Source of the DNA: Acetatifactor muris
GTDB lineage: Bacteria > Bacillota > Clostridia > Lachnospirales > Lachnospiraceae
NCBI RefSeq assembly: GCF_024623325.1
Contig: NZ_JANJZD010000010.1
Span: 1-64,000 of the forward strand
Direction of reading: 5' to 3'
DNA: 64,000 nt
Below, piece after piece: positions 7,847 through 18,875 of this stretch; position 1 is the first letter of the stretch; the number at the start of each line of letters is the position of its first letter. The position numbers and the translations under genes are program-made. The notes under the pieces were generated by a model. The model was not told where the DNA came from and ran no database searches. It was given only the letters and a program-made list of their open reading frames with translations.

Positions 7847-9517
7847 TCAAAACAATCCGGTTATCACCCCATCATCGCTTACATCAATTCCATAAGCTGC
7901 AGGTTTCCGGGACAATCCGGGCATCGTCACCACATCTCCGGTCAGCACCACCACAAATCCTGCTCCCGCAGACACATACACTTCTCTGACTGTCAGTTCA
8001 AAGTTCCGGGGTCTCCCTAAAAGTTTGGGATTATCAGAAAAAGAATACTGATTTTTTGCCATGCAGACAGGAAGATGCCCGAATCCCAGCTCTGTCAGTT
8101 TCTTCAGCTGTGACCTGGCAGCAGCGGAAAAATTCACGCTCTCCGCCCCGTAGATTTCCGTTGCCACCCTGTGTATTTTATCTGCCAAAGGTAATGTATC
8201 CTCATAAAGTACCTGAAAATGACTTTCCTTCTGTTCCAGCGTCTCCAGTACTTTCTGTGCCAATGCAATACCGCCTTCGCCGCCTTTTTCCCACACTTCG
8301 GACAAAGCGAACTCACATTGCCTCTCCTCACAGAAGCCGCGCACATACTCTGTCTCCGCCTCTGTATCAGTGACGAAAGCATTCAGCGCCACTACTACAG
8401 GCACTCCGTATTTCTGCAGATTTTCAATATGTTTTTCCAGATTCTCAATTCCCTTTTTCAGAGCCTCCAGGTTCTCCCGGTTCAAATCTGCTTTCGCCAC
8501 TCCTCCATTATACTTCAAAGCGCGGATTGTTGCAACAAGTACTGCGGCATCCGGCTTCAAACCTGCCATGCGGCATTTGATATCAAAAAACTTTTCCGCT
8601 CCCAGATCAGCGCCGAATCCTGCCTCCGTGATACAGAAATCCGCCATTTTCAAGGCCGTCCTGGTAGCCCTGACAGAATTGCACCCATGAGCAATATTTG
8701 CGAAAGGACCTCCGTGAACAAGCGCCGGCGTATGTTCCAATGTCTGAATCAGATTCGGCTTCAGCGCATCCTTCAAAAGAGCCGCCATGGCGCCTGTGGC
8801 CTGCAGGTCTCCGGCCGTCACCGGCTCCCCGGCGTAATTATATGCCACAATAATCCTGGCCAGACGTTTCTTGAGATCCTGCATATCCTCAGCCAGACAT
8901 AATACCGCCATGATTTCACTGGCCACGGTAATGACAAAATGGTCCTCTCTGACGAATCCATCTGTCCTGTTCCCAAGACCGACCACAATATTCCGCAGTA
9001 CCCTGTCATTCATGTCCAGACAGCGCTTCCACACAATCTGCCTTGTATCAATCTGCAGCTCATTTCCCTGCTGAATATGATTATCCAGCAAAGCGGCCAG
9101 GAGATTGTTGGCGGAAGTAATGGCATGAAAATCTCCGGTAAAATGAAGATTCAGCTCTTCCATGGGCACAACCTGCGCATATCCTCCGCCTGCCGCTCCG
9201 CCCTTTATGCCGAAGCATGGTCCCAGAGAAGGCTCCCTCAACGCAATTACCGCTTTTTTCCCCAGTCTGCCGAAAGCCTGTCCCAGCCCGACACTGGTAG
9301 TGGTCTTCCCCTCTCCCGCCGGAGTCGGATTGATGGCAGTCACCAGAATCAACTTCCCTTCAGGTCTGTCCCTGAGGCTGTCCAGGAATTCATCCGAAAG
9401 CTTTGCCTTATACCTGCCATAAAATTCCAGAGCATCCTCCGGAATTCCAAGCTTTTCCGCCACCTTGCCAACAGGCTCCATCACTGCTTCCTGTGCGATT
9501 TCGATATCTGTCTTCAT
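7847..9517 (-). CDS. fhs: Formate-tetrahydrofolate ligase
   Basis: The start at 9517 ([20 protein letters not shown]) follows AAAAGGAGAATGC; the frame is open further upstream to 9673 but the extra residues are not family-like. The 556-residue product is a standard-length formyltetrahydrofolate synthetase, which uses ATP to join formate to tetrahydrofolate in one-carbon metabolism and the methyl branch of acetogenesis. The P-loop [20 protein letters not shown] is at ~60-80, and [14 protein letters not shown] and the C-terminal [14 protein letters not shown] are conserved. No other Wood-Ljungdahl gene is in the window, so acetogenesis cannot be inferred. Confidence 0.95.
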   Translation of the reverse strand: MKTDIEIAQEAVMEPVGKVAEKLGIPEDALEFYGRYKAKLSDEFLDSLRDRPEGKLILVTAINPTPAGEGKTTTSVGLGQAFGRLGKKAVIALREPSLGPCFGIKGGAAGGGYAQVVPMEELNLHFTGDFHAITSANNLLAALLDNHIQQGNELQIDTRQIVWKRCLDMNDRVLRNIVVGLGNRTDGFVREDHFVITVASEIMAVLCLAEDMQDLKKRLARIIVAYNYAGEPVTAGDLQATGAMAALLKDALKPNLIQTLEHTPALVHGGPFANIAHGCNSVRATRTALKMADFCITEAGFGADLGAEKFFDIKCRMAGLKPDAAVLVATIRALKYNGGVAKADLNRENLEALKKGIENLEKHIENLQKYGVPVVVALNAFVTDTEAETEYVRGFCEERQCEFALSEVWEKGGEGGIALAQKVLETLEQKESHFQVLYEDTLPLADKIHRVATEIYGAESVNFSAAARSQLKKLTELGFGHLPVCMAKNQYSFSDNPKLLGRPRNFELTVREVYVSAGAGFVVVLTGDVVTMPGLSRKPAAYGIDVSDDGVITGLF

Positions 9518-9644
9518 GCATTCTCCTTTTTCACATTTATTTCTGTCCAATCCGCAGCCATTCAGACTCATTACCCGGCATAACTGCTCCTGCGGCAGCC
9601 AAACGGCCTGTCTTAATAGTTCCTGGCTGTTACAGCTGTCCGCC

Positions 9645-12437
9645 TTACAGCATCTCCTCCCGCAGCTGTTCAAACTGTTCGGGACTCATAAGGATTTTCC
9701 TGGGCTTCGTCCCTTCTTCCTCCCCTACAACACCATACTGACAGAGCTGATCCATAATTCTTGCAGCTCTGTTAAATCCAACCTGAAGGGCTCTCTGCAG
9801 CATACCAATGGAAGCCTTGTCCTTGTCAATGATCAGACGCGCCGCCTTTTCGAAGAACTCGTCCACATCACTGCCCCCGGAAGCTTTGCCGCCTCCCGCA
9901 GCAGAATTCCCCATACTGGCAATTTTTTCCTCTACCTCCTCCGCATATGTATTGCCCAGAACCTGATTCTTCAGGAAATCAACCACATCGGACACTTCCT
10001 GATCAGATACAAAAGCGCCCTGGACCCGGGCCGGTTTGGAATAGCCCTGGGGATAGAAAAGCATGTCTCCCTTTCCCAGAAGCTTCTCTGCCCCCACCAT
10101 ATCCAGAATCGTCCGGGAGTCCACACCGCTGGATACGGAAAATGCCACACGGCTGGGCATATTTGCCTTTATCAGACCGGTGATGACATCCACGCTGGGA
10201 CGCTGCGTGGCAATAATCAGATGAATCCCGCAGGCGCGGGCCAGCTGTGCCAGACGACAGATGGATTCCTCCACTTCACCGGGACATACCATCATCAGAT
10301 CCGCAAGCTCGTCCACAATGATGATAATCTGCGGAAGCCTCTCAGGGGCGTTTTCCTCTCCCTTCTCCCGCATGGATTCCACCTTTTTATTGTAGCCTTT
10401 CAAGTCTCTCACATTAAAGTCCGCGAATTTCCGATATCTGTCCTCCATCTCGGACACGCCCCAGTGCAGCGCCGCAGATGCCTTTTTGGGGTCTGTCACA
10501 ACCGGAATCAATAAATGGGGGATACCGTTATAGATACTCAGCTCCACCACCTTCGGATCCACCATAATCAGCTTGACATCATCCGGATGTGCCTTATACA
10601 GAATACTCATGATCAATGTATTGATACAGACGGATTTGCCCGAACCTGTGGCCCCTGCAATGAGCATATGCGGCATTTTGGCAATATCGGATACCACCAC
10701 TTTTCCCGCAATGTCCTTTCCCACAGCAAAGGCAATATTGGACTGAAAGTCCCGGAATTCTCTTGTCTCCAGCAGATCACGCAGAGACACCGTGGCATTT
10801 TCCTTGTTGGGTACCTCGATACCCACAGCTGCCTTCCCGGGAATCGGCGCCTCGATTCTCACGTCAATCGCCGCCAGATTCAGCTTGATGTCATCCGCCA
10901 GTCCCACTATTTTCGAGACCTTTACTCCCTGTTCCGGCTGCAGCTCATAGCGGGTTACGCTGGGCCCCTGACTGATATCCGTAATTGTCACTTTCACACC
11001 GAACGTGTTCAGCGTCTGCTGAAGCCGCAGTGCCGTCTCCTTCAGTTCACGCTCGGAATCTCCTGTGGCCGCCTTTCCTTTTTGGAGCAGAGTAACAGGC
11101 GGGAACGCATAAGGCCTGGGCTCCCGCGGCGCCGGCACAGCACGTTCAACACTCTGTGCCATCTCCGGCTGTCTGTGTTCTTCCGCCTTCAGTCTGCCGG
11201 CCTCTTCCATCTTTTGCCCTCCGGCTTCTTCCTCCCCTGCCGCCTCAGGCACCGCATCTATTATCCGTTCCTTATGTATCCGTATAGCCGGCTCCGGCGC
11301 CGAAGGTTCCGGTGCCGAAGATTCCGGAACTTCAGCTGCAGGCTCCCGTCCGGGAACAGTCTGCTCTTCCGGGTAATCCGCCTCCCCGTCTACCATTACC
11401 TGATGTACCCCCCGGATCCGTACTTTTTCAAATGTAAATTCCGGCTGGACAGGTGCTTCCACGGATATCGGTTCCGGCTCATCTGTAATCTTCCGGGTGC
11501 CGGTTCCCGCTTCCGTCAGTTCCTCCCCGGACAACATAATCTCATGTATATCATCCCGGCGCTGTGCCGTATCCCCGGGTCTGGACAAGGCAGTATCCAG
11601 CATGACGCCGGACACCTTTCTCTCCATCCGCAGTATTTTTTCGTTTTCCTTTTCTTCCGCCTTCAGCCTGCGTTCTTCTGCCTTCCTGGCACGCTGTTCC
11701 TCCTGTACCTGACGCCTTGCCATGGTCTGTTCCCTGCGTCTCTGTGCATTTTCCGCCTGTTCCTGTCTGCGTACCTCCGCCAGCTCTCTTCGCCTCTGGG
11801 CCTCCTCCCTGGATAGCTCACGCACACGGCTGCCGCCGCGTTTCATGGTACCCAGCAGTGATTTCTCTGTCAGCAGAATCAGGCTCACCACACAGCAGAG
11901 AAGCACTACCAGAACTGCTCCCAGAGTGCCCAGATAATGCTGCAGCAGAAAGCTTAGGCTTCCGGCCAGAATACCGCCGCCGTTTTTCTGCATGCGGCAG
12001 TTCTCATAGAGCACTTTGACATCGTACTTTTCCATACTGCCTGCCGCCTTTACCGCCAGATCGCTGACCACGCCTGCCATTACAAAAAGCACCATCCCTG
12101 CAGACAGCTTCCGGGCCGCGCTGGGATTTCCTTCGTTTACAAACCAGAATGCCGCGGCCAGAAACAAAAGCACAGGCATCACATAGGCTGTCAGCCCGAA
12201 TATACCGAACAGCACTCCGCTGACTGCCTCGCCGGCAGGCCCTATTATCCCGAAATTGCAGCAAAACAAAAACACCATGGCAGCAAACAGCACAATCAGC
12301 CCTATCTCATGAAAAAGAGCAATTTCCTGTGCCGTCTGTGCGGCGCTTTTCTTCTGTCCGGTCTTCTTTGTCCTGGAAGTACTTTTTGTCGTTCTTTTAT
12401 TTGAAGATGATGATTTTCTTCCGCTGGAAGCAGCCAT
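9645..12437 (-). CDS. ftsK: FtsK/SpoIIIE DNA translocase
   Basis: The 930-residue protein has a basic Ser/Lys-rich start, four membrane helices at ~40-190, a long charged linker of ~250 residues rich in Arg/Glu/Gln and then Pro/Glu, and the RecA-like motor. Walker [13 protein letters not shown] is at ~595-606 and Walker [14 protein letters not shown] at ~700. The C-terminal winged-helix gamma domain ([20 protein letters not shown]) recognises polar KOPS/SRS-like DNA sequences. It pumps DNA through the division or sporulation septum. Whether this copy is the FtsK or the SpoIIIE role cannot be decided here. It stands between fhs and a TepA-like protease gene. Confidence 0.93.
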   Translation of the reverse strand: MAASSGRKSSSSNKRTTKSTSRTKKTGQKKSAAQTAQEIALFHEIGLIVLFAAMVFLFCCNFGIIGPAGEAVSGVLFGIFGLTAYVMPVLLFLAAAFWFVNEGNPSAARKLSAGMVLFVMAGVVSDLAVKAAGSMEKYDVKVLYENCRMQKNGGGILAGSLSFLLQHYLGTLGAVLVVLLCCVVSLILLTEKSLLGTMKRGGSRVRELSREEAQRRRELAEVRRQEQAENAQRRREQTMARRQVQEEQRARKAEERRLKAEEKENEKILRMERKVSGVMLDTALSRPGDTAQRRDDIHEIMLSGEELTEAGTGTRKITDEPEPISVEAPVQPEFTFEKVRIRGVHQVMVDGEADYPEEQTVPGREPAAEVPESSAPEPSAPEPAIRIHKERIIDAVPEAAGEEEAGGQKMEEAGRLKAEEHRQPEMAQSVERAVPAPREPRPYAFPPVTLLQKGKAATGDSERELKETALRLQQTLNTFGVKVTITDISQGPSVTRYELQPEQGVKVSKIVGLADDIKLNLAAIDVRIEAPIPGKAAVGIEVPNKENATVSLRDLLETREFRDFQSNIAFAVGKDIAGKVVVSDIAKMPHMLIAGATGSGKSVCINTLIMSILYKAHPDDVKLIMVDPKVVELSIYNGIPHLLIPVVTDPKKASAALHWGVSEMEDRYRKFADFNVRDLKGYNKKVESMREKGEENAPERLPQIIIIVDELADLMMVCPGEVEESICRLAQLARACGIHLIIATQRPSVDVITGLIKANMPSRVAFSVSSGVDSRTILDMVGAEKLLGKGDMLFYPQGYSKPARVQGAFVSDQEVSDVVDFLKNQVLGNTYAEEVEEKIASMGNSAAGGGKASGGSDVDEFFEKAARLIIDKDKASIGMLQRALQVGFNRAARIMDQLCQYGVVGEEEGTKPRKILMSPEQFEQLREEML

Positions 12438-12602
12438 CTATGATCAACCTCACTTGTTTCTGATATGATTCTGTAATTGAATCTCGCTGCGCTGTTATAC
12501 AGAGCATGAAGCCTTTACTTTCTGTCAGCGTTTTTCAATTATATCATTTTTAACCCCGCTTGTCATTATCTATTTTGTTCCGGACAGCTTCCTTCCTGTC
12601 TC

Positions 12603-13295
12603 TTACGATTCCGGAATCATTTCATGCAGCTTTGCGATTGCTCTGTCGATACCTCCCACCTCGTCTATAATCCCATACTTAACGGCTTCTTCCCCTACCA
12701 GAATGGTTCCCACATCCTTCGTCAAAATACCTGTCTCAGTCATCAGACTCTCCAGCGTATCCTTGTTAATATTGCAGTGACTGCACACAAAACCCGTAAT
12801 TCGGTCCTGAATCTGTTTAAAATAGTCAAATGTCTGAGCTACCCCAATGACCATACCGCTCATCCGCACCGGATGAATCACCATGGTTCCCGTGGGCACA
12901 ATATAGGAATAATCTGTACTGACCGCTATGGGTACACCGATGGAATGACTTCCCCCCAGAACCAGAGATACGGTAGGCTTGCTCAACGAAGCAATCATCT
13001 CCGCAATGGCCAGTCCGGCCTCCACATCTCCGCCCATGGTATTCAGAAGAACCAGCACACCCTGTATATCCTTACTGTCTTCGATAGCGGCGAGACTGGG
13101 CAGAATATGTTCATATTTTGTGGTCTTGGAATTGTTTGACAGATTTTCATGTCCTTCTATTTCTCCGATAATAGATATCAGATGGATATTTCCCAGCTTA
13201 CCGCTCTCATCCAGCGTCGCCTGCCCGGTCTCTTCAATTCTTTTGTCCTGATGCTCTTCTCTCTCTATTTTTCTGTCTTCTTTATGCTCGGCCAT
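12603..13295 (-). CDS. tepA: ClpP-fold serine protease, TepA type
   Basis: The 230-residue protein has a charged N-terminal extension of ~30 residues before a ClpP/crotonase-fold core. Conserved elements are the strand VLVLLNTMGGDVEAGLAIAE (oxyanion glycine pair), the catalytic-serine segment LGGSHSIGVPIAVS and the histidine segment GTMVIHPVRMSG. This matches the translocation-enhancing protein TepA branch found beside ftsK/spoIIIE in Firmicutes, not housekeeping ClpP, which lacks the extension. In Bacillus, TepA is linked to protein export and forespore signal-peptide clearance. The gene precedes ftsK in transcription with a 165-base gap. Confidence 0.85.
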   Translation of the reverse strand: MAEHKEDRKIEREEHQDKRIEETGQATLDESGKLGNIHLISIIGEIEGHENLSNNSKTTKYEHILPSLAAIEDSKDIQGVLVLLNTMGGDVEAGLAIAEMIASLSKPTVSLVLGGSHSIGVPIAVSTDYSYIVPTGTMVIHPVRMSGMVIGVAQTFDYFKQIQDRITGFVCSHCNINKDTLESLMTETGILTKDVGTILVGEEAVKYGIIDEVGGIDRAIAKLHEMIPES

Positions 13296-13366
13296 GCCAT
13301 TCTCCTTTTCTCAGGAACTTTCCCGTTCTGAATCTGTCTTCCGAACACTTCTGTTCCCTTTACATA

Positions 13367-13397
13367 ATCAGGGAGCGTATCTGATACACTCCCTGAT
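13367..13397 (-). terminator. Strong hairpin between the membrane glycosyltransferase gene and tepA
   Basis: ATCAGGGAGCGTATC at 13367-13381 pairs with GATACACTCCCTGAT at 13383-13397, with one mismatch and a tight loop. It lies between the tepA start (13295) and the end of the membrane-protein gene (13464). No U-run follows on the minus strand, so it is a possible transcript-end or processing hairpin and not a textbook terminator. Confidence 0.45.
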
Positions 13398-13463
13398 AGC
13401 ATTGCCGTTTTTATGTGAAATATCCCTGTAACCGTATATTTATCGAAGCATAAATTCTCTGTA

Positions 13464-15017
13464 TCAGATATCAAAATCATCCTCTTCTGCCACTGCAAAA
13501 TCAAAATCATCCTCCGGGGCAGACCGCAGCGGATAATCCATAACACGCTTTACATGCTTTTTGGGTACCGGAAGCGGATTTTCCAGAAACTGCACTTTAT
13601 GCTCTGCACTTTCTTTTTTTAATTCCTCCTTCAGCGCCTTCTCCCGCTGAAGCGCATCCTCCTTAGTCTCGTTTTCCGCAGATATTCCCTCTCTTTCTTC
13701 TGCCTCCTCAGGAACACTGCTTTCAACCTCACTGTCCGTAAGTTCCTCAATGACCAGGTCATCCTCCAGACTGCTCTGTACAGCGGCTTCCTCCGAAGCC
13801 TCAGGAGCATTTTCCGTCCGGAGACACTGAGCGACTCCCACTCCCGCCAAAAGGACCAGCAAAACATATGTGAAAAAAAAGCTCTGCTGCTCTTCCGCGA
13901 ATATTCCAAAGCATCCCGCCGCCATAACAAAATACAGTGCCGTCACACCCCATGATATTCTCTCTTCCCGCCTGTGACACCAGAAGCTGAAAATGCCGAA
14001 AGTCAGAGCGCCCGCCAGCACCCATACTTCCGGGCTCGTACCTGCGGGGCCAAATGTCACCGGCAGCCGAAATCCTTCGGGAGCATACAGCGCAAACCAC
14101 GCTCCCGCCACGCCACGGAATGCTTTTCCGCTCAGCATCGCATCCAGAAACAGAAAAACCGGAAATCCCACCCCTGCTCCTGTCAGGCATAAAAGGAACG
14201 ACGCAAGTTTTCTGCCCCTCTCCACCTCTTCTCCCCGCCTGCAGAAAATTACTCCCGCGGCAAAGACCAGAAGAAGTATCCCCGTTATATCCAGATAACA
14301 GCAGAATGCCGCCAGAATTCCCGCCAGAAAGAACAATGCCGGTTCCGGCTTCCTTTCGAATTTCCAGGTGATCAGAGAAACGGCAATCATGAAAATCAGA
14401 AAATACAGCATTCCCGGTGAAAGTACAAGTGAATTGCGAATCATATACGGGGCATACATAAAAAAGCCGAAAGTCACTGTTGCAGCTATCGCCCCCGCCA
14501 GCTTACGCATCACGAAAAAAAGCAGAAGCAATGCTGTCATCTGCAAAATGATCTGAACCCAGATCCCGTTGACAATATGGTTCCCCAAAAGCACGAAAAC
14601 CTCGTGCAGCAATTTTATGTAAAGATAGGATGCACCGTGTACAATCTGCGGAATCCTCTGTCCGGTCACCACTTTCGCGGCCTCGTAATATTCTGATGAC
14701 AGCTCTGCATTTCCGATTCCCTGCACCCTGGCAAAAAGGCCTGCAAACAAAAGTGCAGTCACCAGTATGGCTTCGACCAGAATCAGAATCCCGCGTTTTT
14801 CCGCTGAAAATGATGTAAGCACAGGCGCCAGAGCCCGAAACTTAAAAACAGCCGCACAGACAATTATTCCATACAACACAGCAAGCGCTATCCCCCAATA
14901 CGCCGCCAGCCCTGCCTCTGTACAAAGCACAGCACCAACGGCGATCAGGATAACGCCTGCCATAAAACTATACAGTACCCATGTCAGATAACTAAATGCA
15001 TTTTTATTCCAGCTCAT
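13464..15017 (-). CDS. Multi-spanning membrane protein, putative lipid-linked-sugar glycosyltransferase
   Basis: The 517-residue protein has about ten to eleven hydrophobic helices over residues ~15-390, then a ~120-residue very acidic cytoplasmic tail ending DFDFAVAEEDDFDI. The topology and the partner gene (a GtrB-type polyprenol-phosphate glycosyltransferase starting just upstream) suggest a GT-C-like transferase that moves a sugar from the lipid carrier to an external acceptor, as in PMT/ArnT or Gtr systems. No catalytic acidic motif could be assigned confidently, so the enzyme role is an inference from context. The acceptor is unknown. Confidence 0.6.
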   Translation of the reverse strand: MSWNKNAFSYLTWVLYSFMAGVILIAVGAVLCTEAGLAAYWGIALAVLYGIIVCAAVFKFRALAPVLTSFSAEKRGILILVEAILVTALLFAGLFARVQGIGNAELSSEYYEAAKVVTGQRIPQIVHGASYLYIKLLHEVFVLLGNHIVNGIWVQIILQMTALLLLFFVMRKLAGAIAATVTFGFFMYAPYMIRNSLVLSPGMLYFLIFMIAVSLITWKFERKPEPALFFLAGILAAFCCYLDITGILLLVFAAGVIFCRRGEEVERGRKLASFLLCLTGAGVGFPVFLFLDAMLSGKAFRGVAGAWFALYAPEGFRLPVTFGPAGTSPEVWVLAGALTFGIFSFWCHRREERISWGVTALYFVMAAGCFGIFAEEQQSFFFTYVLLVLLAGVGVAQCLRTENAPEASEEAAVQSSLEDDLVIEELTDSEVESSVPEEAEEREGISAENETKEDALQREKALKEELKKESAEHKVQFLENPLPVPKKHVKRVMDYPLRSAPEDDFDFAVAEEDDFDI

Positions 15018-15045
15018 TTCAGCCCTTCCGGTTCATCTGGTATTT

Positions 15046-16041
15046 TCATTCCTTTTCATTTGCCGCGTCAGACCTTTCCACGTCTGTGTCTGCCGCATCA
15101 TACAGAACTTTTTCAATATTATACCGGGGCCGCTGCTTTACCTCGATATAAATCTTCCCGATATACTGTCCCACCAGGCCGATGGCAAGTAGCTGCAGCC
15201 CTCCCAGAAACCAGATGGACAAAATCAGAGAGGTCCACCCCGGTACCACATGACCGGTAAAGTAGGAAAATAATGCATAAATCAGCGCCAGTATGGAAAA
15301 GAAAATAATCAGCAGCCCCAGTCCCAGTATCAGACTGATTGGCTTTACGCTGAAGGAAGAAATTCCGTTAAACGCCAGCGCCAGCATTTTTTTCAGCGGA
15401 TATTTGGACTCTCCCGCCGCCCTTTCCTTCCGGTCGTAATAGACATTGGCCGTCTGATAGCCAATCAGCGGCATCATTCCGCGCAGAAAGAGATTCGTTT
15501 CCTTATATTTTGAAAATTCCTCCACCGCCCGTCTGGACATCAGTCTGAAATCAGCGTGATTATATACCGTCTTCACTCCCATCAGACCCATCAGCTTATA
15601 AAAGGCCTGGGCTGTGGTCCTCTTGAAAAAAGTATCCGTTTTCCGCTCTCTTCTGACGCCATAGACAATATCGTTTCCCTCATGGAACCTGTCTATCATC
15701 TCTTCAATGACTGCCACGTCGTCCTGCAGGTCCGCATCAATGGAGATCGTTACATCACACATATCCTTCGCTGTAACCAGTCCTGCTGTCAGCGCAAACT
15801 GATGTCCCACATTGCCCGCCAGCTTTACGCCGCTTACCTGCGCCGGATATGCCGTATGCTCTTCTTCTATCAGCTCCCATGTGCGGTCTTTGCTGCCGTC
15901 ATTTACAAACAGAATGAAACTGTCCCCGGCGATTTTCCCTTTTTCAGTCAGGTCCGCCAGAACCCCTCTCAAGGCTTCGGAGGCAAGCTTCAAAACCTCC
16001 TCCTCATTATAACATGGCACTACGATTGCCAGCTTATCCAT
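15046..16041 (-). CDS. GtrB/DPM1-type polyprenol-phosphate glycosyltransferase (GT2)
   Basis: The 331-residue family 2 glycosyltransferase begins LAIVVPCYNEEEVLKLASEA. The DxD-type motif ISIDADLQDDVAVIEEM is near 95-112. Two membrane helices lie near 235-255 and 270-295 (ISLILGLGLLIIFFSILALI and VVPGWTSLILSIWFLGGLQ). This is the GtrB/CsbB/Dpm1 architecture, which charges undecaprenyl phosphate with a hexose from a nucleotide sugar at the inner face of the membrane. The membrane protein gene 28 bases downstream probably uses the product. The sugar cannot be told from sequence. Confidence 0.85.
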   Translation of the reverse strand: MDKLAIVVPCYNEEEVLKLASEALRGVLADLTEKGKIAGDSFILFVNDGSKDRTWELIEEEHTAYPAQVSGVKLAGNVGHQFALTAGLVTAKDMCDVTISIDADLQDDVAVIEEMIDRFHEGNDIVYGVRRERKTDTFFKRTTAQAFYKLMGLMGVKTVYNHADFRLMSRRAVEEFSKYKETNLFLRGMMPLIGYQTANVYYDRKERAAGESKYPLKKMLALAFNGISSFSVKPISLILGLGLLIIFFSILALIYALFSYFTGHVVPGWTSLILSIWFLGGLQLLAIGLVGQYIGKIYIEVKQRPRYNIEKVLYDAADTDVERSDAANEKE

Positions 16042-16081
16042 AAAATATTCCTTTCTTCACAGCGGAAGGAAAATGGGACCA

Positions 16082-16810
16082 TTACTCATCCCAGTTATGA
16101 TATACCGCCTGAACATCGTCATCCTCGTCAAGCAAATCCAGAATTCTCTGCAGAGATTTTACCGCAGTCTCCTCTGTCAGCGCCACATAATTCTGGGGAA
16201 TCATTGTAACTTCCGCACTCATCATGGGAATTCCCGCCCCTTCCAGAGCCTCCCGCACCGCATCGAAATTATCAGGATCTGTCAGCACTTCATAGCTGTC
16301 TTCCTCTTCGTTAAAGTCTTCCGCCCCCGCGTCCAGCGCTGTCATCATCAGATCGTCCGCCTCCAGCTCACATTCCTCTCTGTCAATGATAATCTGCCCT
16401 TTCTTGTCGAACATAAAGGAAACGCAGCCGGGAGTCCCTATATTTCCCTGCCCTTTTGTGAAGGCACTTCTGACATTGGCAGCCGTACGGTTTTTATTAT
16501 CCGTAAGCGCATCCACAATAATTGCAATTCCGTTAGGACCGTATCCCTCATAGGTGATATATTCGTAATTTACATTGCCCACATCTCCCGCGGCTTTCTT
16601 GATGCCTCTCTCGATAGTGTCATTGGGCATGTTGTTGGCTTTCGCCTTGGCAATCACAGTGGCAAGCTTGAAATTATTGTTGGGGTCCGGGCCGCCTTCC
16701 TTTACCGCAACAGCGATCTCTCTGCCGATAATGGTGAAAATTTTACCCTTCGCCGCATCATTTTTTTCCTTTTTATGCTTTATGTTTGCAAATTTTGAAT
16801 GTCCTGACAT
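16082..16810 (-). CDS. yebC: YebC/PmpR-family (TACO1-like) protein
   Basis: The 242-residue protein is a full-length YebC. It starts [20 protein letters not shown], with the conserved [18 protein letters not shown] and [17 protein letters not shown] motifs and the [20 protein letters not shown] domain boundary. YebC-family proteins were described as transcription regulators and, more recently, as factors that relieve ribosome stalling on proline-rich sequences, like mitochondrial TACO1. Paralogues (YebC1, YebC2, PmpR) cannot be separated here. The gene lies between the CNNM gene and the GtrB-like gene on the same strand. Confidence 0.92.
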   Translation of the reverse strand: MSGHSKFANIKHKKEKNDAAKGKIFTIIGREIAVAVKEGGPDPNNNFKLATVIAKAKANNMPNDTIERGIKKAAGDVGNVNYEYITYEGYGPNGIAIIVDALTDNKNRTAANVRSAFTKGQGNIGTPGCVSFMFDKKGQIIIDREECELEADDLMMTALDAGAEDFNEEEDSYEVLTDPDNFDAVREALEGAGIPMMSAEVTMIPQNYVALTEETAVKSLQRILDLLDEDDDVQAVYHNWDE

Positions 16811-16867
16811 ACTTTTTCTCCTTCTTATTTCTCTTATGATTAGCTTACCCTACTGCCCTTAAGTCTC

Positions 16868-18250
16868 TTAAGACTCCTGGGGCAGAGGCGCCTTTGCTCT
16901 GGTGACCAGCACACTTTGAATCATCTTATGTTCAACGGACTGAATTTTAAAGTTATATCCTCCGAAATCCACATCGAACTTCTCATCTGGCTCCGGTATC
17001 TTGTCCAGCCTGGAAATCAGAAAGCCGTTTAATGTGTCAAACTCTTCCTCCTCGAAAGAAATCCCAAAGGTCTTTTCCAGTTCTTCCAGGGGCGTTTTCC
17101 CTGCCACGATATATTCATTCCCGCCTCTATCTTCAATATACTCACTTATCTCATCATATTCGTCAAGGATATTGCCCACAATCTCCTCCAGAATATCTTC
17201 CATGGCCACAAGTCCGTCCGTCTGTCCGTACTCATCCACCACAATGACCATCTGCTGCTTCCCCGCCTGCATCTCCCGGAACAGTTCGTCGATATGCTTT
17301 GTCTGAGGAATGAATACCGGATCCCGCATCAGCTCCTCCAGATCCTTCAATGGGCAGGTCAGATTTGCCGCATCCGCATGAAAACGCAGAGCATCCTTCA
17401 GATGCAGAATACCAATTATATGATCTATGGTCTCTTCATAGACAGGATAACGACTGTTCTTGCCTTCCATCATAAAAGTAATCGCATCCTGCAGGGACGT
17501 CTCCGCGTCGACAGCCACAATATTTTTCCTGTGAGTCATGATATCCTGCGCTTCCTTGTCTCCGAATTCGAAGATATTGGAAATCATCTCCGCCTCGCTG
17601 GCCTGAATCAGTCCCTGTTCATGCCCCTCGTTGACCATATTGATGATTTCTTCTGTCACATCGGTCTCGTCCGCCTTCCCGTTTACACCGAATATTCTCA
17701 GAATCCCATTGGTGGTCAATGTGACAAACCCGGTAAAAAAAGCCAGAAGCTTCGTGACAAAAAATACGGGGGTAATACAGGCATAAGCCCATTTCTCCGG
17801 GGATCTGGCCGCAATCTTTTTGGGAAGCAGGACCCCCAGCGTAAGTGTTATGTACAGAAGAACAAAGGTAGAGAGGACTGCCGCCACAATCAGAATCAGA
17901 TTTGCCGGCAATTCTTCCATTTTCAGCTGCCGCTCCGTTATAAGCTGAAGGCCATTTGACAAAGTGCGAAGCAGCAGACTCAGGTGAACCGCTCCAATCA
18001 CTATATTGATTAAAGTAGTAATCAACTGTACCGTATTGATATAGTCTGTAGGATTGCTGATGATTGCTTTCAGTCGGACTGACTTCTTATCCTTATCTTC
18101 TTCGGCCCTCCTTTCAATCTCTTTTTCATTCAGGGAGTCAACGGCCGCTCCGAACCCATAGAAAAACATATCAATAAAAAGCAACACTACAAAAAAGAAA
18201 ATACTGGCAGTAGGCCCACCATCGTCCATTTTAATCCTTTCCTCCGTCAA
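16868..18250 (-). CDS. CNNM/CorC-type membrane protein (hemolysin C family)
   Basis: The 460-residue protein has a DUF21 (CNNM) membrane domain with about four helices over ~10-195. A pair of CBS domains at ~205-345 follows (DIMTHRKNIVAVDAETSLQD; DPVFIPQTKHIDELFREMQ). The C-terminal CorC/HlyC domain is at ~375-455 (EEEFDTLNGFLISRLDKIPE). Proteins of this class act in magnesium export or homeostasis; the old hemolysin name is historical. CBS domains bind adenine nucleotides. The gene lies between mazF and yebC with short gaps and no obvious operator. Confidence 0.88.
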   Translation of the reverse strand: MTEERIKMDDGGPTASIFFFVVLLFIDMFFYGFGAAVDSLNEKEIERRAEEDKDKKSVRLKAIISNPTDYINTVQLITTLINIVIGAVHLSLLLRTLSNGLQLITERQLKMEELPANLILIVAAVLSTFVLLYITLTLGVLLPKKIAARSPEKWAYACITPVFFVTKLLAFFTGFVTLTTNGILRIFGVNGKADETDVTEEIINMVNEGHEQGLIQASEAEMISNIFEFGDKEAQDIMTHRKNIVAVDAETSLQDAITFMMEGKNSRYPVYEETIDHIIGILHLKDALRFHADAANLTCPLKDLEELMRDPVFIPQTKHIDELFREMQAGKQQMVIVVDEYGQTDGLVAMEDILEEIVGNILDEYDEISEYIEDRGGNEYIVAGKTPLEELEKTFGISFEEEEFDTLNGFLISRLDKIPEPDEKFDVDFGGYNFKIQSVEHKMIQSVLVTRAKAPLPQES

Positions 18251-18356
18251 ATTATATTCCGTAATTCACTTTTCATAATACTCTGTGTATTAAAAACTGT
18301 TTTGCATATCATAATATACCATCTTCAAAGCCGTTCGTCAAGAACCGGAACACGTA

Positions 18357-18698
18357 CTATGTATCCAGCTCCAGGCTGACCATCAGGGCCCTGTTCACTC
18401 TGTTCATGATTTCTCCGTCCAGGTGGCACACTTTATCCTTCAGGCGTTTCTTATCTATGGTTCGAAGCTGTTCCAGCAGAACCACCGAATCCTTATCCAT
18501 ATCATACAATGTGGAATTCAGCTCAATATGGGTAGGCAGTTTGGCCTTATTCATCTTGGAAGTGATAGCTGCGCAGATCACTGTGGGACTGTGCCTGTTG
18601 CCCACGTCATTCTGGACAATCAGCACTGGCCTGATTCCTCCCTGTTCCGAACCGATTACCGGTCTAAGATCCGCATAATATACATCTCCTCGTCTCAT
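18357..18698 (-). CDS. mazF: MazF/PemK-family endoribonuclease, no antitoxin gene visible
   Basis: The 113-residue protein matches EndoA/NdoA-type Maz[21 protein letters not shown] with the catalytic Arg in the [12 protein letters not shown] turn, then [14 protein letters not shown] with the active Thr. MazF cleaves single-stranded RNA at short motifs and is held in check by MazE. The 177 bases upstream (18699-18875) hold no MazE-like frame, and nnr ends there. In Bacillus the antitoxin gene directly precedes ndoA, so the gene here looks like a solitary toxin or one whose antitoxin is encoded elsewhere. Start ATG at 18698 follows GGAGGGAAA. Confidence 0.88.
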   Translation of the reverse strand: MRRGDVYYADLRPVIGSEQGGIRPVLIVQNDVGNRHSPTVICAAITSKMNKAKLPTHIELNSTLYDMDKDSVVLLEQLRTIDKKRLKDKVCHLDGEIMNRVNRALMVSLELDT

Positions 18699-18875
18699 TT
18701 TCCCTCCAAATCCATTCTCCCGGAGAACGCTGTAGATTTCCGCTTTCTCTGTGTATTTGTAGGATAGTTTTACCAGTTTTTCGGATGTTTATACATCCCC
18801 ATGAAACTACCGGAACAGGAACCATAAATGGTAACTGATATCCCCCTCTCTATCATATGAAAAAGGAGTCTGAAT

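Noticed and set aside
9465..11816. Two long plus-strand frames opposite ftsK and fhs
   Set aside because: They are antisense to well-supported genes, rich in His/Leu/Arg, with no ribosome site or motif.
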